From Clostridia bacterium (GTDB taxonomy: Bacteria > Bacillota > Clostridia > Christensenellales > Borkfalkiaceae): DNA of 42,008 nt. Shown here piece after piece: positions 17,586 to 25,154 of the stretch. The position numbers were made by a program, and so were the translations under genes. The number at the start of each line of letters is the position of its first letter. Positions within the stretch are counted from its first letter, which is position 1. The notes beneath the pieces are model-generated. The model worked only from the letters and a program-made list of their open reading frames with translations, had not been told where the DNA came from and made no database searches. Location: the NCBI GenBank assembly GCA_900766495.1, contig CAAFVM010000028.1:1-42008 (forward strand). The letters run 5' to 3'.

Positions 17586-18361
17586 TTCAACAAAGCCTTT
17601 ATTTCGTCCATTTTTTTCATCGCGCAGTCGTAACCCTTTTGATAGCAATAGGTAACGTTGTCCACTTTATACTGGCTTACTTCGCCCATATCGGGGGTAA
17701 GGGTTAAGTCGGCGGCTTCGCGCTCTTTTAAAAGCGAAGTTATGCGGTTGTCGTAAACGTCGATAAGGCGCAGGAAATACGAGAAAATGTTTTTAATATC
17801 GCCCATTTCGCGCAGCGGCCCCAAAACGTCCATGCAAATTACTACGTCGGCGCCGAGGTCGCGGCACTCCTGAACCGGCAAACGGCAAAGCACGCCGCCG
17901 TCGGCAATTATCATATCGTCGTATTCAACGGGTTTAAAAACCAAAGGAATAGCCGAGCTTGCGCGCACCGCGGTGGCTACGCTACCCTGATTGAACACCA
18001 CTTTGTTGCCGCTTATAATATCGGCACCTATGCAGGCGTAGGGGATAGAAAGGTCTTCTATGTTTTTGCCCTGATAAAGCTTTTCGAAAATTTTAGTTAC
18101 CTTTTCGCTTCTTAAAATAGCACCGCTCGTAATGGGCGACATAGAAATGTCGAGCAAGTCTTTTTTCTTTAAAAACTGCGCGGTTTTAAGCATTACGTCG
18201 GGTGACATTCCGTTCGCGTAGCACGCGCCCACAACCGCGCCCATCGAGCAACCCGATATGAATGACGGTTTAATGCCGTTTTCTTCCAAAGCTTTTAAAA
18301 ATCCTACGTGAGCCAGCCCGCGCGAACCGCCCGAGCCTAAAGCCAAACCTAATTTTTTCAT
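17582..18361 (-). CDS. Patatin-like phospholipase (RssA/NTE family)
   Basis: A 259-residue serine lipid hydrolase. It has the oxyanion-hole GSGGSRG near residues 9-15, the nucleophile elbow GCSMG (Ser39) and the catalytic DGG (Asp154), a complete Ser-Asp dyad. Length fits bacterial cytosolic patatins. RBS GAGGAGA lies 8 nt before ATG 18361. It overlaps the YhhN gene by 4 nt downstream. The endogenous substrate is unknown. Confidence 0.92.
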   Translation of the reverse strand: MKKLGLALGSGGSRGLAHVGFLKALEENGIKPSFISGCSMGAVVGACYANGMSPDVMLKTAQFLKKKDLLDISMSPITSGAILRSEKVTKIFEKLYQGKNIEDLSIPYACIGADIISGNKVVFNQGSVATAVRASSAIPLVFKPVEYDDMIIADGGVLCRLPVQECRDLGADVVICMDVLGPLREMGDIKNIFSYFLRLIDVYDNRITSLLKEREAADLTLTPDMGEVSQYKVDNVTYCYQKGYDCAMKKMDEIKALLK

Positions 18362-18398
18362 TTAGTGTCTCCTCGTTGTGCGTTTAAATTTAACTTAT

Positions 18399-18426
18399 AA
18401 AAAGGGGCGGGGCATAAGCCCGCCCC
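18399..18426 (-). terminator. Terminator of the CorC-like gene
   Basis: GGGGCGGG and CCCGCCCC form an 8-bp GC stem with a 7-nt loop. On the minus strand it is followed by a U-run. Its loop (GGGCTTATG) faintly recalls the palindrome family but is not counted as a copy. Confidence 0.85.
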
Positions 18427-18432
18427 GAACGG

Positions 18433-19779
18433 TTAGTCTTTGTCTTTGGTTTCTTTATCTTTGTCTTTGTCTTTTTCCTTATCGTTCTCGTCCTCGGGTT
18501 CGGGGTTGATTATGACTTTCACGTCGAGTACCCGCCTTTGGGTAAGCCTGTTGACTATTACGGTAAGATTTTTATAATCGAATTTTTGGAATTTTTTGGG
18601 AATATCGCCTAATTGTTCTATAACCCAGCCGCTTACCGTCTGCGAATCGAACTGCTCGGCTTCGTCGTCGTCAAAACCGAACAGCGTGAAAAACTTATCC
18701 AGTTCGGCTCTGCCGTCTACCATATAGGTATTGTCGTCGATTTTGGAAAAATAATTTACGATTTCGTCGTGTTCGTCCCAGATTTCGCCCACAAGCTCTT
18801 CAAGAATGTCTTCGAGCGTGACTATGCCCATGGTTCCGCCGTATTCGTCCACCACTACCGCCATATGAACCTTTTGCTTCTGCATGCTTTTAAGCAGAGT
18901 TGAAATTTTCATATGCTCGGTAGCCACGGCGACCGGGGTTATTATGTTTTTAATATTCTTTTCGCCCTTTTCAAGCGCGCCGAAAAAGTCGATGTTGTGA
19001 ATCATACCTATCACGCTGTCGATAGTTCCGTTATAAACGGGCATACGCGAAAAGTTATGCTCCAGAAACAAGGCTTTTACTTTATCCATAGGCGTGTCGA
19101 GCGAAACGGCTATTACGTTCACGCGGGGCACGAGTATGTCTTCCACTTCGGCGTCGTCGAATTCAATCGCGCTTGAAATAAGTTCGCGCTCCGATACGTC
19201 GAGCGAACCGTCTTCCTGCGCTTCTTCCACCATAGAAAGCAATTCTTCTTCGGTGATTTTTTCGCCCTCGCCGCTTTTAAGCACCTTGCGGAGCAAAAAC
19301 TTAATGCCCGAAAACAGAATGGTTATGGGGTAAAGAATTATCATTATTACCCGAATGGGGTAGCCCACAATCATGGTAAGGCGTTCGGAGTTTTCTTTGG
19401 CTATCATTTTCGGGGTAATTTCTCCGAAAATAAGAACTATTACGGTTGAAACCGCAATAGAAACCGCGCCGCTTGCCGCGGGATTAGTGGGAAAAACCGA
19501 TTCGAAAATGTTGTTGAACAATACCGAAAGGGTTATGTTTACTATGTTGTTGCCCACCAAAATAGCCGAAAGCAGTTTGTCGAAATTTTCGGCAAGATTA
19601 AGCGCGTTTTTAGCCGCGGCGTTGCCGTCTTGCGCTTTAAGCTTTAATTTGGTTTTGTTTACCGAGCTGAATGCCGTTTCCGTTGCCGAGAAAAAGGCGG
19701 AAAACAGTACTAAAACGACGATGAGTATAATGCTCAAAGTCATATTTTCAGGGTCAGGGTCGGGGTCGGGGGATTGCAT
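18433..19779 (-). CDS. CorC/HlyC-type membrane protein with DUF21, CBS pair and CorC_HlyC domains
   Basis: A 448-residue protein of the hemolysin/CorC family, linked to Mg2+ or Co2+ efflux. The DUF21 membrane domain (about 12-190) starts FSAFFSATETAFSS. A CBS pair follows (about 205-330, with LVPRVNVIA and DEYGGTMGIVTLEDILEE), then the CorC_HlyC domain. RBS AAAGGAG sits 5 nt before ATG 19779, so the odd SPDPDPDPEN extension before the usual MTLSI start is probably translated. The tail is a repetitive Lys/Asp run (DKDKDKETKDKD). Confidence 0.9.
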   Translation of the reverse strand: MQSPDPDPDPENMTLSIILIVVLVLFSAFFSATETAFSSVNKTKLKLKAQDGNAAAKNALNLAENFDKLLSAILVGNNIVNITLSVLFNNIFESVFPTNPAASGAVSIAVSTVIVLIFGEITPKMIAKENSERLTMIVGYPIRVIMIILYPITILFSGIKFLLRKVLKSGEGEKITEEELLSMVEEAQEDGSLDVSERELISSAIEFDDAEVEDILVPRVNVIAVSLDTPMDKVKALFLEHNFSRMPVYNGTIDSVIGMIHNIDFFGALEKGEKNIKNIITPVAVATEHMKISTLLKSMQKQKVHMAVVVDEYGGTMGIVTLEDILEELVGEIWDEHDEIVNYFSKIDDNTYMVDGRAELDKFFTLFGFDDDEAEQFDSQTVSGWVIEQLGDIPKKFQKFDYKNLTVIVNRLTQRRVLDVKVIINPEPEDENDKEKDKDKDKETKDKD

Positions 19780-19865
19780 AATTCTCCTTTCTATTTTGTT
19801 CGGCTTATAAATTTAAACCGCCGTCGGGAATTATCCCTGCGTTGCGGGTTAGCCGATGATTGATT

Positions 19866-19894
19866 ATTTTATCATATTTTTACGCGTTTGTAAA
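19866..19894 (-). promoter_or_regulatory. Promoter of the CorC-like gene
   Basis: On the minus strand TTTACA (894-889), a 17-nt spacer and TAAAAT (871-866), giving a leader of about 80 nt before ATG 19779. Confidence 0.6.
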
Positions 19895-20028
19895 ACGTTA
19901 TTAAGCGTTTTTGTTCGAAAACTCGAATTTTCGGCTTTTTTCAAATCCGCCGCGTTTTTCGCCTTTGGAAATATCGACTTTTTATTTATTATTGACGGGT
20001 TATTTAATCGCCTTTGACGGCTAAAAAG

Positions 20029-20057
20029 TTGACAAAAAAATATTTTTTTGGTACAAT
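20029..20057 (+). promoter_or_regulatory. V-ATPase operon promoter
   Basis: TTGACA (20029-20034), a 17-nt A/T spacer and TACAAT (20052-20057). It is the only strong plus-strand promoter before the V-ATPase genes. Confidence 0.75.
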
Positions 20058-20063
20058 AAAAAA

Positions 20064-20283
20064 TGTAGCCGTCTACGCGCGATTTTTAGCAAGGCGCTTG
20101 TTTTAGCTCATATTTCGAAGCGTAGTAAGAAATCTTACTTTCGGGCAAAAAACGCTATTTTCTTTTTTTGCTCGCGGTGAGGTATACTTACGGCTGCGGT
20201 TAAACCGAACGAATAAACGCCGGAATTGAATTTTCGGCGATTAAACGGACGAATATAAAAGCGACGTCCCGGAGGAAATCCGT
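20064..20283 (+). other. About 220-nt leader of the V-ATPase operon
   Basis: The untranslated leader contains GTAAG/CTTAC inside an AGCGT/ACGCT outer stem, and GCAAAAAA facing TTTTTTGC. These could form a transcription-control structure. I do not recognise a known riboswitch. The remaining gap back to 19780 holds only the divergent promoters. Confidence 0.4.
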
Positions 20284-20604
20284 ATGATGGAAGATGTTAT
20301 AAACGAAATACTCGCCGCCGAAGCGGAAGCCGAAAAAATCCGCCGCGAAGCCGAGCAAAAGGCTGAGAAATGCGTGCGCGAAGCCGAACAAAAGGCTGAC
20401 GACACCAACCGCGCCACCGAAGCGAGGCTTAAAGCTCAACGTATAAAGGCTATGGAAGAAGCCGAAAAACGGGCTGTTGAAAACGACCGCGCGGCAAAAG
20501 AGCAAAGCCTTGCCGACGCCGAAGCGTTGAAAAAGAGTTATTCGGCTGCCGTTAAGAAAGAGGGTAAAAAAGTTTTCGGGAGAATTTTAAATGGCAATAT
20601 GTAA
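20284..20604 (+). CDS. ntpF: V-type ATPase peripheral stalk subunit G/H (NtpF-like)
   Basis: A 106-residue, almost entirely helical Ala/Glu/Lys-rich protein (AEAEAEKIRREAEQKAEK...), typical of the small G/H stalk subunit that pairs with subunit E to hold the V1 head. GGAGG lies 8 nt before ATG 20284. It heads the operon, as ntpF does in Enterococcus hirae, and overlaps subunit I by 14 nt. Assignment rests on composition and position. Confidence 0.8.
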   Translation: MMEDVINEILAAEAEAEKIRREAEQKAEKCVREAEQKADDTNRATEARLKAQRIKAMEEAEKRAVENDRAAKEQSLADAEALKKSYSAAVKKEGKKVFGRILNGNM

Positions 20605-22561
20605 AATGCTCGAAATGAAACTCGTGGGGACGGAGTGCGACGAAGCCGCTCTTATGAACGCTCTTCATAAGACGGGCGCGGTCGAACTCAAACCCGTAGG
20701 CGACGTTTTCTTGTGCGAGAAACGCAAGCCCGACGAGCGCGAGCTTACAGATAAAATATCGCGGGTAGAATCCGCAGTGAACGTCATATCGCGTTACGCT
20801 TCCAAAAACGGACAAAAATCGGAGGGCGACGGGTTCGGCGTTTCTTACGACGATTTTATGAACATTTCCGAAAGGGAGGGCGAACTTCTGGCGTTCGTCG
20901 ATAAAGCCGCCGAACTTCACGAAAAGGCAAATCTTACCGAAGCGCACATAACCGCTTTGAAAGGCGAGATTAAATCGTATGAAGCGTATGTAGGCATAGG
21001 CAGAAAGTTTTCCGATTTTAAAAACACCGCGAAAACCTGCTGCCGCCTGGGGCTTTGCGACGCCAACGGTCTGCGCAAACTTAAAGAAGAAGCCGAGAAA
21101 AATCAGCTTATAGCGGTTTTCGAAGAGGGCGGAAGCGACAGGCAGAAAGTTGTTTCGGTAATAAACCACGTAAGCGTGGAAAAAGAGGTTCCGTCGGTTT
21201 TGGCGGCGTGCGGATTTACCGTTTGCACGTTTAAAGACGAAATGACGGCGGAAGAAAAAATAGAAAAAATCGAGGGCGAAATTTTCCGCGCCTCGAACGA
21301 CGCGGAGGAACTTTCGGAGAGAATTGCCGAGCTTGCCCCCGTCGTTAAAGATTTGAAAATACTTTCGGACTATTACTTATTCGCAAAAGAAAAAGCCGAA
21401 GCTTCGGGCGATTTCGCGCGAACGGCTTCTACTTTTGTTTTAAGCGCGTATGTTCCCGAAGATAAAAAGGACGACGTTTTGGACGCGGTTAAAGGGGTAA
21501 CCCGCACGGCATACGCCGAATTCCGCGAAATAGGCGAGGACGAATTCGCCCCCACTTTAATGAAGAACAGAAAAGTGCCGCGACAATTCGAGGTGGTAAC
21601 CAACCTTTACTCGGTTCCCAAATATCTTTCGTTCGACCCGAACGCGGTTCTCGGATTTTTCTTTTCGATATTCATGGGCTTCATAAACGCCGACGTAGGC
21701 TACGGAATTATAATGTTCGTGGGCGGATTGCTGTTCGCGAACTCGCAAAAACGCGAGGGTTCCATAGCTCGGCTTGCCCGCGTTATGGCATACAGCGGCG
21801 TGTTCACGGTTATATTCGGTTTACTGGTAGACAGTTTATTCGGCGTTCCGTTTATGCGCGCGTTCGGCTGGATTGAAAACCCGATTATGCCCGACCCCAT
21901 AAAGGTAAATTCCACAATGGCTGGCATAAGCGTTCCCACAATGCTTTTAATAAGCCTGGGCATGGGCGTTATACACATAATGGTGGGGCTGTTTATTACG
22001 GCTTTGGTTCATTTCAAACACGGCAGGGTGCTTGACGGCATTTGCGACGGCTTGGTGTGGGATATATTCCTGCTCGGTCTTATAGTGTTGGTTATGGGTA
22101 TGATAGGAACCATTCCCGAACCGTCGGGGACCGTGGGCGCGGCGATGATTATAGCCGCGGTGGCGGTAGGCGCGCTTACTGCCGGCAGACACGAAAAGGG
22201 TTTCGGTAAATTTTCTAAAGGCTTCGGCGCGGTTTACGGGCTTATAAACTATCTTTCCGATATTTTAAGTTACGCCCGTCTTTACGGACTTATGCTTTCG
22301 GGCGCGCAAATAGCTTCAATAATTTCCAACAGTCTGGCGCTTCCCATGCTCGAATCGCCGGGCGGCGTAGGCGGCTGGATTGCATGCGGACTTATAATGC
22401 TTATAGGTCACGCGTTCAACATGGCGATGGGTCTTTTAGGCGCGTTCGTTCACGACGCGAGGCTTCAATACGTCGAGTTCTTTTCAAGGTTCTACCGGGG
22501 CGACGGCGAATTGTTCACCCCCATGTGCAGCAAGTTCGCGCATATCTACCTTGATAAATAA
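20591..22561 (+). CDS. ntpI: V-type ATPase subunit I (a-subunit)
   Basis: A 656-residue subunit: an N-terminal cytoplasmic coiled-coil stalk half (1-330) and a C-terminal membrane domain with about seven helices. It forms the ion half-channels next to the c-ring. The essential arginine is probably in LSYARLYGLMLSG. Start MAICKM at ATG 20591 matches the family's usual MA(I/V)xKM opening. It overlaps the upstream gene. Confidence 0.93.
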   Translation: MAICKMLEMKLVGTECDEAALMNALHKTGAVELKPVGDVFLCEKRKPDERELTDKISRVESAVNVISRYASKNGQKSEGDGFGVSYDDFMNISEREGELLAFVDKAAELHEKANLTEAHITALKGEIKSYEAYVGIGRKFSDFKNTAKTCCRLGLCDANGLRKLKEEAEKNQLIAVFEEGGSDRQKVVSVINHVSVEKEVPSVLAACGFTVCTFKDEMTAEEKIEKIEGEIFRASNDAEELSERIAELAPVVKDLKILSDYYLFAKEKAEASGDFARTASTFVLSAYVPEDKKDDVLDAVKGVTRTAYAEFREIGEDEFAPTLMKNRKVPRQFEVVTNLYSVPKYLSFDPNAVLGFFFSIFMGFINADVGYGIIMFVGGLLFANSQKREGSIARLARVMAYSGVFTVIFGLLVDSLFGVPFMRAFGWIENPIMPDPIKVNSTMAGISVPTMLLISLGMGVIHIMVGLFITALVHFKHGRVLDGICDGLVWDIFLLGLIVLVMGMIGTIPEPSGTVGAAMIIAAVAVGALTAGRHEKGFGKFSKGFGAVYGLINYLSDILSYARLYGLMLSGAQIASIISNSLALPMLESPGGVGGWIACGLIMLIGHAFNMAMGLLGAFVHDARLQYVEFFSRFYRGDGELFTPMCSKFAHIYLDK

Positions 22562-22590
22562 TTTTGCCTTTGTTGATTTTGCCTTTGTCG
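22561..22590 (+). repeat. Two 15-bp direct repeats
   Basis: ATTTTGCCTTTGTTG and ATTTTGCCTTTGTCG lie back to back, starting at the ntpI stop codon. They differ at one base. The rest of the 170-nt gap to ntpK is A/T rich. Confidence 0.7.
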
Positions 22591-22731
22591 ATTAAATTTG
22601 CAAAGTAAAAAATAATATTTGCTGCGTGATAAAACGGCGATAAAAAAACAAAAATCAAAACGATTTTAAAAAGTAAAAAACTTTTTTAAAAATAAACAAA
22701 ACGATAATACGATTGGAGGATTATCACAATT

Positions 22732-23178
22732 ATGAATGGAACGGTTATTGCAGTTCTCGGTTTGGCTCTCTGTATGATTTGCTGCGGCATAGGCAGCGCA
22801 ATCGGACTTTACAAAGCGGGCACGGCGGCTTCCGCCGCGATTGCCGAGGACGAAAAGAAGTTCGCTTCTGTATTCGTTCTTGCGGTTCTTCCCGCAACGC
22901 AGGGTCTTTACGGTTTCGTTATAACCATTATCGGCTTGGGCAGCGTTGCCGCCGGAATGGACGTTAACGCGGGTCTTGCCGTACTCGGTTCGGTGCTTCC
23001 CATGGCGATAGTCGGTCTTGCTTCGGCTATACTTCAGGGCAAAACCGCGGCGAGCGCTATCTGCGCTATTGCCAAGAACGAGAACGCGGGCGTAAAGATG
23101 ATGTTGTTCCCCGCAATGGTAGAAACCTACGCTATTTTGTCGTTGGTTATAACCATAATGCTTTTAGGCGCTATTTAA
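22732..23178 (+). CDS. ntpK: V-type ATPase subunit K (c-ring proteolipid)
   Basis: A 148-residue, four-helix proteolipid (a fused two-hairpin form) that builds the rotating ion ring. The ion-binding Glu is E131 in PAMVETYA. L53, T56 and Q57 (in VLPATQGLYG) and Q102 (in LQGKTAA) match the Na+-liganding residues of Enterococcus hirae NtpK (L61, T64, Q65, Q110, E139). This supports Na+ rather than H+ coupling. RBS GGAGG lies before ATG 22732. Confidence 0.95.
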   Translation: MNGTVIAVLGLALCMICCGIGSAIGLYKAGTAASAAIAEDEKKFASVFVLAVLPATQGLYGFVITIIGLGSVAAGMDVNAGLAVLGSVLPMAIVGLASAILQGKTAASAICAIAKNENAGVKMMLFPAMVETYAILSLVITIMLLGAI

Positions 23179-23199
23179 TAAAAACGCAGAGTTTTTAAG

Positions 23200-23784
23200 A
23201 TGAACGAAAAAGACGCTATAATTCAAAAAATAATTCAGGACGCGCGCGACTACGCCGACAAAGTGCTTTCCGACGCGCAGACCAAAGCAAGCGGAATTTG
23301 GGCGGAAGCCGAAAGCGGCAGCGAAAACGCGCTTATAAACGGCGAAAAACAGTGCGCCGAAGAACGCGCGGCTTATCTTGCCCGCAGGCAGACCCTTGCA
23401 AGGCTCGAAAGCAAGAAAACTTTGCTTTCAGCCAAGCGCGCCGTGCTCGACGAGGTTTTTGCCCGCGCGCAAGAACTGCTTACGGGTATGAGCGAGGAAG
23501 AATATCTCGCTTATATTTCCGCGCGCCTTGAAACATACGCCGCGGAGGGCGACAGGGTAATTCTTTCAGAAAACGCCCCCGTAACCGCGGAAAAAGTTGC
23601 GGGGCTGCCCGCGGCAAAAAACAAGAAACTTAAAGCGTATAAAAACGGCAAGTTTTCGGGCGGCATAATTCTCGAGGGGAAAAATACCGATTATGATTTT
23701 TCTTTCGAGGGCGTGCTTCGCGACTATGCCGAAAAGTACTCGGGCGAAATTTCGCGCTCGATTTTTAACGAAGATGAACGATAA
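23200..23784 (+). CDS. ntpE: V-type ATPase subunit E
   Basis: A 194-residue peripheral-stalk subunit. The N-terminal half is a long amphipathic helix rich in Ala/Glu/Lys, and the C-terminal half a small alpha/beta domain that binds the catalytic head. It would pair with the G/H subunit at 20284. The SD is weak. Its last 11 nt overlap ntpC. Confidence 0.88.
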   Translation: MNEKDAIIQKIIQDARDYADKVLSDAQTKASGIWAEAESGSENALINGEKQCAEERAAYLARRQTLARLESKKTLLSAKRAVLDEVFARAQELLTGMSEEEYLAYISARLETYAAEGDRVILSENAPVTAEKVAGLPAAKNKKLKAYKNGKFSGGIILEGKNTDYDFSFEGVLRDYAEKYSGEISRSIFNEDER

Positions 23785-24820
23785 AAAACGCAAAGACCCG
23801 ATATATATAACCGCCACCTGCAAAGCGCGCGAAAAGGGAATGGTGGGCGAAGAGCGGCTTAAAAGAATGGTCGAAGCTCAATCGCTTGCCGACGCGCTCG
23901 GCGTTTTGCGCGAAAGCGCGTTCGGTTCGGGCGAAACCGTAGAGGGAAACGCTTCGGGTTACGATTACGAATCGCTTATAAAAAGCGAGCAGAAAAAATT
24001 CGCCGAGTTCGTGAAAGAATACGCCCCCGACGACGGGTGCGAACAATTCTTTTTGCTTCCCTACGATTTTTATAACGCCGAAATTGCGGTTAAGTGCGAC
24101 GCGCTCGGGCTTGACGAAAGCAAATACGCTTCTACCGAGGGCGAGTTCACTCTTGAACAGATTATCGCGCTCGTAAAAGGCGAGAGAGCCGCGCGCGGGG
24201 TAGATTTCCCGAAAGAACTTGCAGAAGCGGTAGCCGAAGCGAGCGGCAAACTTAAAAGAGGCGCTTTGGACGGAGCGGGCGTAAACTCGCTTTTCACCCG
24301 TAAAAAATACGAGTGCCTTTTAAGGGTTTGCGGCAAAGACTATTTGCGCGCGATTTTAAAAAAACAGATTAACGCCACCGATATTTCGGTATGTTTAAGA
24401 AGTTCCGACCGTAAAACCGCCGAAAGTATGCTTATAGGTAAATATCTTTCGGAAAAAGGCGGGAAAACCGCGGGAAAGGCTTCGGATTATCTTACCGACG
24501 GGCAAATAACTTCGCTTATTGAAAAAGACGAAGCCAAAGCCGCAAAAGCGTTTTCCGATTCGGATTTGAAAGCTCTTGCGCTTTCCGCCGTTAATTCGGC
24601 GAAGTCGGGCGAACCGCTTTCCGCACTGGAAAGGGAAACGGGCAGCTTCGGGGCGAAAAAAATGCTCGAAAACAAATATACCGAATTAAACGGGGAAAGA
24701 CCGTTTGTTTTATATTGTTTTTGCAAACGGAACGAAATAGCGTGCGTGCGCACCGCGCTTACGGGCAAAGCCAACGGGCTTGACCCCGCGCGTATCGAGC
24801 GAATGCTCCTCGCTATGTAA
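23774..24820 (+). CDS. ntpC: V-type ATPase subunit C
   Basis: A 348-residue subunit of the d/C family, the central-stalk socket linking the rotor shaft to the c-ring. The sequence is all-helical with YDFYNAEIAVKCDALG near residue 100, typical of the fold. A longer open frame reaches 23693, but ATG 23774 (MNDKKRKDPIYI) fits the family length. It overlaps ntpE by 11 nt, implying coupling. Confidence 0.88.
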   Translation: MNDKKRKDPIYITATCKAREKGMVGEERLKRMVEAQSLADALGVLRESAFGSGETVEGNASGYDYESLIKSEQKKFAEFVKEYAPDDGCEQFFLLPYDFYNAEIAVKCDALGLDESKYASTEGEFTLEQIIALVKGERAARGVDFPKELAEAVAEASGKLKRGALDGAGVNSLFTRKKYECLLRVCGKDYLRAILKKQINATDISVCLRSSDRKTAESMLIGKYLSEKGGKTAGKASDYLTDGQITSLIEKDEAKAAKAFSDSDLKALALSAVNSAKSGEPLSALERETGSFGAKKMLENKYTELNGERPFVLYCFCKRNEIACVRTALTGKANGLDPARIERMLLAM

Positions 24821-24830
24821 GGAGGCGTAA

Positions 24831-25154
24831 ATGAAAGGTAAGTTAGCCATACTGGGCGAGGGCGAAAACGTTCTCGCGTTCAAGGCGGGCGGCGTAGACG
24901 CTTATTATTGCGGCGAACGCGAAAAAGCAAAGGAATTGCTGCGCAAACTCGCCAAAGAATACGCCGTGATATTCATAACCGAAAAACTCGCAGCCGAGGC
25001 GGACGACCTGCTTAAAAAATTCGACAAGCAAGTTTATCCGATTGTAGTTCCGGTTCCGGACGGTTCGGATACCGGCTACGCGATGAATAAACTTAAAGAG
25101 CGAATGGAAAAAGCGCTCGGCGTAGATATATTGTTTAACAGAGAGGAAAAATAA
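24831..25154 (+). CDS. ntpG: V-type ATPase subunit F (NtpG)
   Basis: A 107-residue central-shaft subunit with a small alpha/beta fold (KLAILGEGENVLAFKAGG opening, VIFITEKLA strand, VPVPDG). It sits on subunit D in the rotor. RBS AAGGAGG is 5 nt before the ATG. The stop codon is directly followed by the ATG of ntpA. Confidence 0.9.
   Translation: MKGKLAILGEGENVLAFKAGGVDAYYCGEREKAKELLRKLAKEYAVIFITEKLAAEADDLLKKFDKQVYPIVVPVPDGSDTGYAMNKLKERMEKALGVDILFNREEK

Noticed and set aside
18399..18426. Eighth palindrome-family copy
   Set aside because: Only GGGCTTATG is shared; the GC stem explains it as a plain terminator.
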